Source: Candidatus Nanohaloarchaea archaeon
Lineage (GTDB): Archaea > Nanohalarchaeota > Nanosalinia > Nanosalinales > Nanosalinaceae
Assembly: GCA_014297435.1 (NCBI GenBank)
Contig: JACOQA010000001.1
Span: 1 to 64,000 of the forward strand
DNA length: 64,000 nucleotides
Direction of reading: 5' to 3'
The translations under genes and the position numbers were made by a program. Of the stretch, positions 33,299 to 42,001 are shown one piece after another (the stretch's first letter is position 1; the number at the start of each line of letters is the position of its first letter). The notes beneath the pieces were generated by a model. It did no database searches and was not told where the DNA came from. It saw nothing but the letters and a program-made list of their open reading frames with translations.

Positions 33299-34176
33299 TT
33301 TCTCTGTTTCTTCATAGCTCTTTCATGAAGCCTTTCAACCATTAGAAGCATAACATCTCTCCCGATTATTTCGTTCATTTCCTCATTTATCCCGTATGAT
33401 CCATTTACCTCAAGCACGTAGGCATCTTCTTCTGTCTCGATTACGTCACAGCCGCAAATGTCGAAACCTGTAGCTCTTGCTGCTCTTAATGCAGCTGTCT
33501 TCATTTCCTCGGTAAGTTCTGCTTTTTTTCTTTCTCCGCCGCCTGAAATGTTGGAACGCCATTCATCACCGCTGCTTGATCTACTGTAGGCCATAACTTC
33601 GTCACCTATAACTATTACTCGGTTATCGGTTCCCGCATGTTCCTTAAAATCCTGTAGACATATTTCTTGCTCGAAAGATTTCATCGTGTCCATAACCGGT
33701 TTTAACTCGTTTTCTGAGGAAGCGCGCATCACCCCCTCCCCGCCACCGCCCTTAATGGTCTTCATGATGATCGGGTATCCTAGTGTTTCGGCTGCTTCGA
33801 CGGCTACATCGGGTGAGAGCGTATAGACGCTGTCCGGTACTTTGATACCTGTCTCGGCAAGAACTTTCATCGAGTAGAACTTGTTTGATTCGTAGCTGTA
33901 AGTGTCGTTAGCAGCTTGTGTAACGACTCCTTCTTCGTTTAGGATCTCGACTAGATGTTCTGAGAATAGCATGTCTCTGTCGGAGGTTCTAATGTAGACT
34001 GCATCGAATTCCGTCAGATCGACGTCCTTGTAGAGAACTTTCTGCCCCTCATCTGTGTGCACCATCTTTAATCCGTCTACAGGAGCTGCTAATACGGAGT
34101 CGAAGATATCTTCGGCTCTCTCCATAAGCAACTGGTGCTGAGTCGATATCTCCCCGTAGATAATGCCTAGTTTCAT
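33295..34176 (-). CDS. rimK: RimK-family alpha-L-glutamate ligase-like ATP-grasp enzyme
   Basis: 293 aa. RimK signature elements: TLGYPIIMKTIKGGGGEGVM (ATP lysine and P-loop), ICLQDFKEHAGTDNRVIVIG, and GCDVIETEEDAYVLEVNGSYG (Mg-binding Glu and Asn). Relatives add Glu to ribosomal protein S6, to coenzyme F420 or to tetrahydromethanopterin, or add amino acids to the carrier protein LysW; the residues here do not decide which. It overlaps the upstream ATP-grasp-like gene by four bases (ATGA), so the two are translationally coupled. Confidence 0.85.
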   Translation of the reverse strand: MKLGIIYGEISTQHQLLMERAEDIFDSVLAAPVDGLKMVHTDEGQKVLYKDVDLTEFDAVYIRTSDRDMLFSEHLVEILNEEGVVTQAANDTYSYESNKFYSMKVLAETGIKVPDSVYTLSPDVAVEAAETLGYPIIMKTIKGGGGEGVMRASSENELKPVMDTMKSFEQEICLQDFKEHAGTDNRVIVIGDEVMAYSRSSSGDEWRSNISGGGERKKAELTEEMKTAALRAARATGFDICGCDVIETEEDAYVLEVNGSYGINEEMNEIIGRDVMLLMVERLHERAMKKQRN

Positions 34177-34982
34177 TTTTCATCCTCCTTCAAAAGATCG
34201 GCAACTGTCTCGTACACGTTTTTGCCGCTTGCATCCGAGAAAAGCTGTAGGTCGGGATTAGGATTGATATCGAAGATCTGTTCGCCTCTTAGCTTTACTT
34301 CGGCTACAGAGGTCCCTAAGGAGTTCATGCATTCCCTGATTTTTTGTTCCTTTGAGTCTGAAATGTTCGAATATTTAGGGTTTTCATCCTTGAATTTCCA
34401 AGAATCGGAGTCGTCTTTTAGTGAAATTATTTCGTCTCCGACCACCAAGCATCGATATTTCTCTCCTTTGTCGTAGTTCTGGAATAGCAGGACGTCAGTC
34501 TCATATTCTGTTCCTTCGGCAAAGCTTTGGATGTCCTCAACGGTTTCCAGTTTTCTTATTTCCGTCTCCTCCAGATTCTCGATTTTTCTACCTACTAAAG
34601 GAGGTTCGACTTGGTTGTGAACATTTCTGGCAGCCTTTTCGCTTGGTACAACCACGGTATTCGGAGATTTGATATCTCTCTTCTTCAGGACGTAGTATAG
34701 GTAATTTTTCTTTGACAAGGTGAAGAAACAGGTTGAGGATATGTTTGTATTAACGCCTTTTTCTTCTGTCATTTCGAGAAGAACTCTTCCGAAGACAGCG
34801 TTTTTTGGTCTTATTGTTGCGAAAACTGCGTCGTAGTCTTCAATACTGTTTCCGTTCACTCTTACATCCTTATTTCCTTCGATAACTTCTGGCGCTATAC
34901 TATCAAGTTTTTTGTGTTCAACATTATCGAAGAAAGGTTCAAATTCTTCTACAGGTTCCTCAGAGATCGTCAGAAGTTTAAT
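34173..34982 (-). CDS. Degenerate ATP-grasp-like protein; probable AUU start
   Basis: 269 aa if it starts at the ATT at 34982. The first canonical start (GTG at 34859) would remove 41 residues that look coding, beginning IKLLTISEEPVEEFEPFF. With ATT as start the product begins MKLLTIS, and a GAGGA sequence lies about 8 bases before it. ATP-grasp parts are partial: a hinge-like VLLFQNYDKGEKYRCLVVGDE and a Mg-type end IFDINPNPDLQLF, but the glycine-rich ATP loop is missing (PPLVGRKIENL). It may be a regulatory or substrate-binding partner of the RimK-like enzyme, with which it overlaps. It follows the channel gene's stop codon directly and in the same frame. Confidence 0.65.
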   Translation of the reverse strand: MKLLTISEEPVEEFEPFFDNVEHKKLDSIAPEVIEGNKDVRVNGNSIEDYDAVFATIRPKNAVFGRVLLEMTEEKGVNTNISSTCFFTLSKKNYLYYVLKKRDIKSPNTVVVPSEKAARNVHNQVEPPLVGRKIENLEETEIRKLETVEDIQSFAEGTEYETDVLLFQNYDKGEKYRCLVVGDEIISLKDDSDSWKFKDENPKYSNISDSKEQKIRECMNSLGTSVAEVKLRGEQIFDINPNPDLQLFSDASGKNVYETVADLLKEDEK

Positions 34983-34988
34983 TGTGGA

Positions 34989-36485
34989 TCAATCCTCGTT
35001 AGGAGACCATAGACGTGTTACATCTCCGTTTTTACGCCATTTCTCCATGTAGCTGGATACTGATTCGGGCATGCTCTCCTGCATAAGTCTTCCTTGTCTC
35101 ATAATCTTTGTAAGCCTCGATTCCAGAGTCTTCGAAAGCTCATCGTAGTAATTTCTGTCGGAGTAGATCAAATCGTTCTTAATCCTCCAGAATGCTGTTG
35201 TTCCCTGAGGTGCGAAGACGTAGTATCCCGAATCGTCAACTATTGCGTCCTGAAGTTTTTCTCTTTCAACATAGTATACTCCGCCATTCTTCACAGGGTC
35301 TACAACCAGGACTTCTCTGTTTTCAACTCCTACACATAGAACGAACTGCTTGCCATCTGATTCAGGGAAAATTTCACTTTTCTCTATCTCCGTTGAAGCA
35401 AGTCCGCCATCATTGAACCAGGTCTTAAGTTCGGCGGAAAGATCAGTTATCTTTTCTTTTTCTATAAATGCAGTTTTTACCTCAGACTCGGTGACCTGTC
35501 TTACCGTCTCATATATTTCTTCGGGACTTGATTCTTCCAGTTTCTCATCTATTTCTTCCTGAGTGGATCGGTAGCCAAAGATTTCTAGTGCCATAACTAT
35601 CGAGGCTGCTCCGCTTGTCTCAGGCTTTTCAGCCACGAAATATTCCTTTATATCTTCAAGTGTTTCAAGGTCGCTCTGGGTTCTCTTGAACGCCATCTTT
35701 GAATCCATCATTTTCTGGTTAGGAACAACTATTGTCCGTCCATCCATGGTGTTGAGGCTTGTACTGAAAAGTGATACTTTCTGAACTTCTGCGATTTCGT
35801 CTTCTATCTCGGCTTCTTCGCCAGGTCTGACGTTCCTTGTGTTTTTGAGGTAGATTCCTGCTGCGTAGTTTTCGAAAAGATCCTTAAAGCCGTAGAACAC
35901 TAGTCCTGCGACAAGGAATGCTACTGCCCAAGATGAGGCAGTGACAAGCTCGTCGACAAACGTACTGCCGATCCCAAATTCAGCAAGAGCTACCTGCATC
36001 AATAACAAGTATAGGAATCCTTTGAGTAGTCCTCCCAGAAGATCTATCGATCCTCCGGAAAGCCCTAGTTCATTCATGTAGCTTTCTGTTCCTAGATTCT
36101 TCAGTAGTTCTCTTCCCAGTCTCGTCGATAGATTGATCGCGATGAAGCCAAGTACGGCTACCATTATCGCAGATATTACTCTAGGTACGTAGCTGGCAAG
36201 GCTTGAAAGAACATTGGCGGATAAACCGGTATTTATGTAGAGTAATGCTAATAGAAGAACTCCTGCGTCTAAAATATAAGATAGGTATTCAAGGATCTCG
36301 TACCGGTTCTCAACCTCTCTTTTAGTGAGTTCCTGGCTTCTGTTAGCCCAGTATTTTTTACCTAGTATGTTTACCAGCTTTACGCCTAGATGTCCTAGTA
36401 CAAGAATTAGGAGCGCTACGCCGGTACGTACCAAAGGGTTTTGCCCCATTCCAAAGTCTAGGAGAGAAGCTAGTAACTGAGCCAT
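34989..36485 (-). CDS. MscS-like mechanosensitive channel fused to a C39-peptidase-like domain lacking the cysteine
   Basis: 498 aa. Residues about 1-215 hold several membrane helices, then an MscS beta domain (VRPGEEAEIEDEIAEVQ and TMDGRTIVVPNQKMMDS) to about 260. The C-terminal 200 residues have a papain-like C39 layout: KPETSGAASIVMALEIFGY at the place of the Q-x-x-x-x-x-C-G motif, with Ser where C39 peptidases have Cys, then an ISTIY-like middle, FVLCVGVENREVLVVDP at the His/Asp position and YYVEREKLQDAI. The Cys and His appear lost, so it would bind peptides rather than cut. It lies 41 bases after aIF2-gamma and directly before two ATP-grasp genes. I know of no described channel of this form. 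Confidence 0.7.
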   Translation of the reverse strand: MAQLLASLLDFGMGQNPLVRTGVALLILVLGHLGVKLVNILGKKYWANRSQELTKREVENRYEILEYLSYILDAGVLLLALLYINTGLSANVLSSLASYVPRVISAIMVAVLGFIAINLSTRLGRELLKNLGTESYMNELGLSGGSIDLLGGLLKGFLYLLLMQVALAEFGIGSTFVDELVTASSWAVAFLVAGLVFYGFKDLFENYAAGIYLKNTRNVRPGEEAEIEDEIAEVQKVSLFSTSLNTMDGRTIVVPNQKMMDSKMAFKRTQSDLETLEDIKEYFVAEKPETSGAASIVMALEIFGYRSTQEEIDEKLEESSPEEIYETVRQVTESEVKTAFIEKEKITDLSAELKTWFNDGGLASTEIEKSEIFPESDGKQFVLCVGVENREVLVVDPVKNGGVYYVEREKLQDAIVDDSGYYVFAPQGTTAFWRIKNDLIYSDRNYYDELSKTLESRLTKIMRQGRLMQESMPESVSSYMEKWRKNGDVTRLWSPNED

Positions 36486-36526
36486 ATAATTAGTTCATCC
36501 TCCTTCAGCCTATAAAAAACCGTGTG

Positions 36527-37717
36527 TCATTCTTTCGACACGATCTCTCCATGGCCGATTAGGCGCCATCTGGAGCCTATCTGGCGGGAGATAGCGACCC
36601 TGTCACCTTCTTCTGCGCATACAGGCACTTTGAGGTCTACTTTGATCCTGTCGCCGGCCTGAGTTACGTAACCTGCTGACTTGCTTGTGCCGACGTTGAG
36701 CATAAGAGGTTCTTTCTCCTTGATGTTCTCGATCTCCTGCTCGTTCTCAGAACCTACAAGACGGTCCATAAGCTCAACATCTACTGTTATATTGTACGTG
36801 ACTTCAGGAAGTTCTCCTTCACGTCCCATGATGTTGCCTGAAAGACCATCAGATTTTCCAAGTGAAGGATCTAGCTTTGTTTCTACTGCGAGAAGTCCTC
36901 CAGGTTTACCTTTCCCTACAGGATTGCCTCCATGGAAAATGTTGGAAACCTCGGTCTTTACAGGCTCCCATTCGTCTTCGGCGACTTTTACGCCAGGACG
37001 GATCTCGACTTTCTCGCCCTTCTCCAGCTCGCCTTTAGTCAGGGAGCCTCCGACAACGCCTCCTTTTATCTCGGAGATCTCGCTTCCTGGCTTGTTGATG
37101 TCGAAAGATCTTGCAAGAAGCATCTTCGGTGCTGCATCATTGTCTCTTTCCGGTGTAGGGATCTCTTCATCAACTGCTTCAAGCAGCGCATCGATGTTAA
37201 CCTGTTGCTGTGCAGAGACAGGTATAATAGGTGCTTCCTCTGCAACAGAACCTTCTAGGAAGTTCTTGATCTGTTCGTAGTTTTCTCGGGCTTCTTCTTT
37301 AGATACTTTGTCTATCTTGTTCTGTACTACTACAATGTTTTCTACTCCTGCGATATCCAGGGCTGCGAGGTGTTCTCTTGTCTGTGGCTGAGGGCAGTCC
37401 TCATCTGCGGCTACAAGAAGGATTGCGCCGTCCATAATCGCTGCTCCTGAAAGAACGTTTGCCATCAGGGTCTCGTGTCCTGGTGCATCGACAAGCGAAA
37501 CAGTTCTCTCAATTTTGCCGTCTCCATCTACGTTCAGCTCACCATCATCATTATAGTATGTGATGTCGGCGTAGCCGAGCTTGATGGTGATGCCTCTCTT
37601 CAATTCTTCTGAGTGTTCGTCAGTCCATTTGCCTGAGAGGGCGTTTGTTAGGGTTGTCTTTCCGTGGTCTACGTGACCTACGAGCCCGATGTTTACCTCG
37701 GGTATTTTATCTGTCAT
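36527..37717 (-). CDS. aif2g: Translation initiation factor aIF2 subunit gamma
   Basis: 396 aa GTPase. GTP motifs: [14 protein letters not shown] (G1), DAPGHE (G3), QNKIDKV (G4) and [10 protein letters not shown] (G5). The two C-terminal beta-barrels follow ([23 protein letters not shown] at the end). As part of aIF2 it delivers initiator Met-tRNA to the 30S subunit. Its start overlaps the stop of the small upstream gene by four bases, which in turn overlaps eS6, so eS6, the small gene and aIF2-gamma form one transcript. Confidence 0.96.
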   Translation of the reverse strand: MTDKIPEVNIGLVGHVDHGKTTLTNALSGKWTDEHSEELKRGITIKLGYADITYYNDDGELNVDGDGKIERTVSLVDAPGHETLMANVLSGAAIMDGAILLVAADEDCPQPQTREHLAALDIAGVENIVVVQNKIDKVSKEEARENYEQIKNFLEGSVAEEAPIIPVSAQQQVNIDALLEAVDEEIPTPERDNDAAPKMLLARSFDINKPGSEISEIKGGVVGGSLTKGELEKGEKVEIRPGVKVAEDEWEPVKTEVSNIFHGGNPVGKGKPGGLLAVETKLDPSLGKSDGLSGNIMGREGELPEVTYNITVDVELMDRLVGSENEQEIENIKEKEPLMLNVGTSKSAGYVTQAGDRIKVDLKVPVCAEEGDRVAISRQIGSRWRLIGHGEIVSKE

Positions 37718-37977
37718 AATATAATTTCATCCTCCGGAACCTTGATAGTTCTTTCTTCGTTCGAAAGTTGGTATTTTTTGGCGAAGGAGAATGAAAATCT
37801 CTCCTCCACTGTGTACTGATTGTCTCGATAACTTACTTCTTCTCCTTCTTGAAACCTAAAACCTCTTAGAGACTCGGTATAAGATTCGACTTCCTGTTTG
37901 TAAGGAAGTGAATCTGCCTTTTTCTCCAGCTTGTTTACTTTTCTATGGAGTTTCCGAGTCCAGGGTTCGTGAGTCAT
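37714..37977 (-). CDS. Small unknown protein between eS6 and aIF2-gamma
   Basis: 87 aa, basic N-terminal half ([19 protein letters not shown]) and strand-rich C-terminal half ([18 protein letters not shown] and [12 protein letters not shown]). It overlaps both neighbours by four bases, so it is certainly translated as part of the ribosomal operon if real. No known family; a translation-related role is possible because of the context only. Confidence 0.6.
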   Translation of the reverse strand: MTHEPWTRKLHRKVNKLEKKADSLPYKQEVESYTESLRGFRFQEGEEVSYRDNQYTVEERFSFSFAKKYQLSNEERTIKVPEDEIIL

Positions 37978-38345
37978 TCCTCGTCTTCTGAGAGAAGTTC
38001 TTCGATCGATTCAGATCCTTCATCGACAACTGTCGTGTTAAGCTGCTCGATCGCATCCGATACAGTATTTCCTCTTACTGACTTTCTCTTTCTTTCTCCT
38101 TTCTCTTCTGCGTCGATCCCTGCACCTGAGTCGAGAAGGATTCTACGTCTTCCTGTGCCTTCGATCGATTTTCTCATAGGGAAGCCTTGCTTGTCGCTTC
38201 CGCCGGTAATTTCAAGTTCGTATCCTTCGAGACCGATGATTCCGCCGTCAAAGGTTTCGCCAATCTGTTTTCCTGCGAGTTTGGAAGATTCTTCGGTTTC
38301 GACTTGATGTGTATTTCCGTCGTTGTCTCCGACTGTAACTTTCAT
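37974..38345 (-). CDS. rps6e: Small ribosomal subunit protein eS6
   Basis: 123 aa, the archaeal eS6 size. Clear signature LAGKQIGETFDGGIIGLEGYELEITGGSDKQGFPMRKSIEG, followed by RRILLDSGAG and an acidic C-terminal tail. It heads the eS6/small gene/aIF2-gamma group. The divergent trkH gene begins 105 bases away; this strand carries ATATTTAAAG about 64 bases before the ATG. Confidence 0.93.
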   Translation of the reverse strand: MKVTVGDNDGNTHQVETEESSKLAGKQIGETFDGGIIGLEGYELEITGGSDKQGFPMRKSIEGTGRRRILLDSGAGIDAEEKGERKRKSVRGNTVSDAIEQLNTTVVDEGSESIEELLSEDEE

Positions 38346-38420
38346 TATTTGTTCACCTTTGCTCAGTTCGGTTAGTTCCGAGCATCAATAACCGGTCTTC
38401 TAAGCTTTAAATATGAACAC

Positions 38421-38428
38421 TTTTTATT
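38421..38428 (+). promoter_or_regulatory. TATA box for trkH
   Basis: TTTTATTC is centred about 26 bases before the trkH ATG at 38451, the spacing of a leaderless transcript. Confidence 0.45.
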
Positions 38429-38450
38429 CAGGCCATCGGAAATACGGTTT

Positions 38451-39878
38451 ATGAGGAGTTCAGTTATAGATGATATTGTCGGAAGCTTCCTGAAGATATA
38501 CTCTTTAGTGCTCCTCGTACCGTTTTTTGTCGGAATCTACTTCATGGACTCTATTTTGACAGTTACAGGATTTGGTCTTGCATCTCTGGTTTCTTTCACA
38601 CTAGGTTATGGGCTTTCCGGTTCTACCAAGAAACCTACTGTTTCCGAAGCCATGTTCGCTACAGTACTTGGATGGATACTGGCTATCATACTGGGGGCGA
38701 TACCTTTCATGAGCCACGTTCCTATGATCGATGCTATATTCGAGTCAAGTGCAGGTCTTACAACCACAGGAATCTCTATGGTTCTTGAGCCTTCCAGCCT
38801 GCCTCAATCACTGCTGTTCTGGAGAGGTTTCTCCCAGTGGATCGGAGGTCTAGGAATACTAACATTCTTTATAGCGGTTGTAAGAGAGTCTGGAGGCGTC
38901 ACGAGAAGGCTTTACTCCGCAGAGTCGCATAAGACAGATTCTGGCTCTATAAGACCTTCGCTTAAGAAATCAATAGTTGATCTATGGAAGGTTTACGGTT
39001 TCATAACTGTTCTTTTCGGAGCTATCTATCTGGGTCTCGATATGTCGATATTTGACTCTTTAATGCACGTCTTCTCAGGTATCTCAACAGGAGGTTTTTC
39101 AACACAGGCTTCAAGCATAGGAGGATTCTCTTTAGGCGTCCAGATAGCGACGATTCCGCTAATGTTGCTTGGAGGGATCAACTTCGTCCTGCTATACAAA
39201 CTTCTGAAGATGGATGTCCGCCCTCTTATCGGTAGTTCGGAGTTCAAGATGTACGTTATGATCTTTCTCGGAGTCGCTCTGATGACTTCTACAGAACTAT
39301 TCGTTACCGGAGGGAACTTAGTTGTTTCGATCTTTGAGGGAAGCTTCAAATCAGCCGCAGTGATTTCATCGACAGGGTACTCTACCTTTTCTATCACATC
39401 GCTTTCCGTAGCTTTACAGGTTGTTTTCCTCGCAGTTATGTTTGTCGGAGGATCTTTAGGTTCAACATCAGGAGGATGGAAAGTCTTCAGACTAAAGACG
39501 ATGTACGAAGCTTTGAAGGTCAGGTTAAGAGGTTACAAGCTTCCAGAATCTGCTATAAACAAGGTCAAGATAGATGGAGAGATTGTAAATAATTCAACGG
39601 TTAGAACGATCTCGGTTCTATTCTTTACGTGGATTTCGATGATATTTGTCTCAAGCGTTCTGGTTTTGGTTGCGGATGGAACAAGCTTCATGGCTGCGCT
39701 TTCAGGCTCTATTTCAGCTGCTGGAAACATGGGTCCGGTGTACATGTCGGGGAACGAGATGCTTGCTCTTTCCGGTTTCACAAAGATTCTCTGGAGCTTC
39801 CTGATGCTTGCCGGTCGTTTGGAGATGCTTCCTCTGCTGGCAATATTTAATAGGGAGCTTTTCGAAGGTTCTAAATAA
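38451..39878 (+). CDS. trkH: K+ uptake channel protein TrkH/KtrB type
   Basis: 475 aa, membrane protein with the four pore loops of the Trk/Ktr family: SSAGLTTTGIS, FSGISTGGFST, ISSTGYSTF and SAAGNMGP, each with the filter glycine. It conducts K+ (with Na+ or alone) into the cell, in a complex with the RCK protein TrkA encoded immediately after it. For a cell keeping high internal K+ this would be the main uptake route, opposed by the antiporters at 21.7-25 kb. The gap to trkA is only one base. Confidence 0.94.
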   Translation: MRSSVIDDIVGSFLKIYSLVLLVPFFVGIYFMDSILTVTGFGLASLVSFTLGYGLSGSTKKPTVSEAMFATVLGWILAIILGAIPFMSHVPMIDAIFESSAGLTTTGISMVLEPSSLPQSLLFWRGFSQWIGGLGILTFFIAVVRESGGVTRRLYSAESHKTDSGSIRPSLKKSIVDLWKVYGFITVLFGAIYLGLDMSIFDSLMHVFSGISTGGFSTQASSIGGFSLGVQIATIPLMLLGGINFVLLYKLLKMDVRPLIGSSEFKMYVMIFLGVALMTSTELFVTGGNLVVSIFEGSFKSAAVISSTGYSTFSITSLSVALQVVFLAVMFVGGSLGSTSGGWKVFRLKTMYEALKVRLRGYKLPESAINKVKIDGEIVNNSTVRTISVLFFTWISMIFVSSVLVLVADGTSFMAALSGSISAAGNMGPVYMSGNEMLALSGFTKILWSFLMLAGRLEMLPLLAIFNRELFEGSK

Positions 39879-39879
39879 T

Positions 39880-40539
39880 ATGTATGTAGTAATCGCAGGA
39901 ATCACGACGCTGGGAAGAAAGCTGGTTGAAGAGCTTGAAGACAATCATGACATAGTCGTGATCGATGAAGACCAGGACAGATGTGAAAGACTTTACTCTT
40001 CATCTGGTGCGACAGTGATCAACAAATCTCCATCGAATATTACAGCTCTGGAGGATGCGGGAGTTACGAAAGCAGATGTACTAATATCTGCTCTGGATGA
40101 TGATAACAGCAACATGGTTGTATGCTCGCTTGCGAAGAAATATGGTGTACCTAAAGTTGTTTCAAGAGTGGAAAATGATGAGTATCTTGAGGCATTCGAG
40201 ATAGTGGGAGCTGAACCTATCGCCCACACAGATATCTTACTATCCGAGTTCTTGTCTTACGTAGAACATCCGTATTTGTTGAAGCTTGCGAACCTTTCGA
40301 ATAATCGTGAGATCTTGAAAGCTTCGATCAAAGAAGGTTCGGGTCTCGAAGGAAGGACTCCTAAAGAAATGCAGCAGGACGATAAGTTTCCTGACCGTTT
40401 TAAAGTAGTTTCAGTTCTACAGGACGATAAAACTATCTCCGACGACCTGAATATCCAGTTGAATCAGGAGGACAAGATGATTATGATAGGTCCTTCGGAT
40501 ATGACGGACAAACTTGATCGGTATTTCCAGAAACAGTGA
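39880..40539 (+). CDS. trkA: TrkA-type K+ channel regulator
   Basis: 219 aa from the ATG at 39880, one base after trkH. The RCK_N domain starts MYVVIAGITTLGRKLVEEL and has HDIVVIDEDQDRCERLYSS; the usual G-x-G-x-x-G is altered to G-I-T-T-L-G, but the glycines at each end are kept. A TrkA-C domain fills the last 80 residues (ILKASIKEGSGLEGRTPKEM). It binds NAD(H) or ATP/ADP and gates TrkH. Clear operon with trkH. Confidence 0.92.
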   Translation: MYVVIAGITTLGRKLVEELEDNHDIVVIDEDQDRCERLYSSSGATVINKSPSNITALEDAGVTKADVLISALDDDNSNMVVCSLAKKYGVPKVVSRVENDEYLEAFEIVGAEPIAHTDILLSEFLSYVEHPYLLKLANLSNNREILKASIKEGSGLEGRTPKEMQQDDKFPDRFKVVSVLQDDKTISDDLNIQLNQEDKMIMIGPSDMTDKLDRYFQKQ

Positions 40540-40573
40540 AAGAATTCTTAATCTTTCTCTCTAACTATCTTCC

Positions 40574-42001
40574 GTGACAGCTGTAGTCTGGATTCGACGA
40601 AGTTTGAGAGAGTATGATAACACTGCTTTAGTTGAAGCTTCGAAAGAACATGAAGAGTTAATACCGTTCTACGTTGTGGACGACGATTACTTCTCAAACG
40701 CCGAGCTAGGCTATCCCCGTGTTAAGTTCTGGCATGATTCCTTAGTCGAACTCAAAGAAGGTATGAAAGAGGAAGGAAAGGATCTGATAGTTAGGAAGGG
40801 AAGACCGATCGAGCAGCTGAAAAACATAGTTGAGGAGACGGATCCTGATGAGGTTTACTATAACCGGGATTATTCGCCGTACTCGAAAAAAAGAGATAGC
40901 AGGGCTGAGGAAGAGCTTGAAGTACCCGTTAATTCGTTTAAAGACATCGTGATGTTTGAGAAGGAGGAAATTCTTACTAATTCAGGAACGCCTTACAAGG
41001 TTTACAGTTATTACGCGAAGAAATGGTTTGATAAAAAGAAGCGTAGACCGGGAAAACCTGAAGATTATACTGTTCCAGAGCTTGGGTCGGATGAAATTCC
41101 TTCCGTGAATGATTTAGGCTACGAAAAACCTGAAGAAATGAATTGGTACTGGAATCCGGGTAGAGAAGGCGGCAAAAAGAGGTTAGAGGAGTTCAAGGAT
41201 AAGATCTGGAACTATGATGAGAACCGGGATTATGCCTGGAAAGACTCGACTTCAAAACTTTCTCCGCACCTGAAGTTTGGAACTGTCTCGATCAGAGAGG
41301 TTTTCTGGGAGGCTGAACGTATCAAAGCCCGGAAACCCGATATGGATGCTGAAGGAATAAAGACATGGCAGGAGGAACTGGCTTGGCGCGACTTCTACTT
41401 CCAAGTCATGTGGAACTTTCCGTACTGTGTCGAAAAACCTTTCCTCGAACAGTACGAAGATCTGGAATGGAGATCTAAAGAAGAGGCAAGCGAGGAATGG
41501 GAGCGTTTTATCGAAGGCAGAACTGGTTATCCGTTTGTAGATGCTGGTATGCGCCAACTGAAAGAGGAGGGTTGGATGCATAACAGATTGAGAATGGTTG
41601 TAACCAGTTTTGCCTGTAAGGACCTTTGGCTTGACTGGAAAGACATTCATTCTTACTTTAAGAGGATGTTCGTTGACGCTGAACTCTCAGCCATGATAGG
41701 TGGGATACAATGGGCATACTCAATAGGTACTGACGCTCAACCATACTTCCGAGTTTTCAACCCACGTAGTCAGAGCGAAAGCTATGATCCGGATGGAGAA
41801 TACATCCGGGAATACGTTCCGGAGTTAGAGGATGTTCCTGATAAGTACATCCATAACCCGCAGAAGATGCCTAAGACCGCACAGCATGATGCGGACTGTA
41901 TTGTTGGAGAGGATTACCCTGAACCCATCGTAGATCATGATGATTGTAGGAAGGAGGCTGTATCGAGGTTCGAAAAGGTAAGAGAAGATGAAGATGATTA
42001 A
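40574..42001 (+). CDS. phrB: Deoxyribodipyrimidine photolyase (class I CPD type)
   Basis: 475 aa with GTG start. The antenna-binding domain opens VVWIRRSLREYDNTALVEA. The FAD domain carries WQEELAWRDFYFQVMWNFP, GRTGYPFVDAGMRQLKEEGW, HNRLRMVVTSFACKDL and GIQWAYSIGTDAQPYFRVFNP. It repairs UV-made pyrimidine dimers in blue light, useful in a sun-exposed brine. All the FAD-contact residues look conserved. The next gene's start overlaps its end by 14 bases. Confidence 0.93.
   Translation: MTAVVWIRRSLREYDNTALVEASKEHEELIPFYVVDDDYFSNAELGYPRVKFWHDSLVELKEGMKEEGKDLIVRKGRPIEQLKNIVEETDPDEVYYNRDYSPYSKKRDSRAEEELEVPVNSFKDIVMFEKEEILTNSGTPYKVYSYYAKKWFDKKKRRPGKPEDYTVPELGSDEIPSVNDLGYEKPEEMNWYWNPGREGGKKRLEEFKDKIWNYDENRDYAWKDSTSKLSPHLKFGTVSIREVFWEAERIKARKPDMDAEGIKTWQEELAWRDFYFQVMWNFPYCVEKPFLEQYEDLEWRSKEEASEEWERFIEGRTGYPFVDAGMRQLKEEGWMHNRLRMVVTSFACKDLWLDWKDIHSYFKRMFVDAELSAMIGGIQWAYSIGTDAQPYFRVFNPRSQSESYDPDGEYIREYVPELEDVPDKYIHNPQKMPKTAQHDADCIVGEDYPEPIVDHDDCRKEAVSRFEKVREDEDD

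Noticed and set aside
34982-34997. Single long protein by stop-codon read-through from channel to ATP-grasp gene
   Set aside because: Possible because of shared frame, but a GAGGA site before the ATT and the clean MKLLTIS start make separate initiation more likely.
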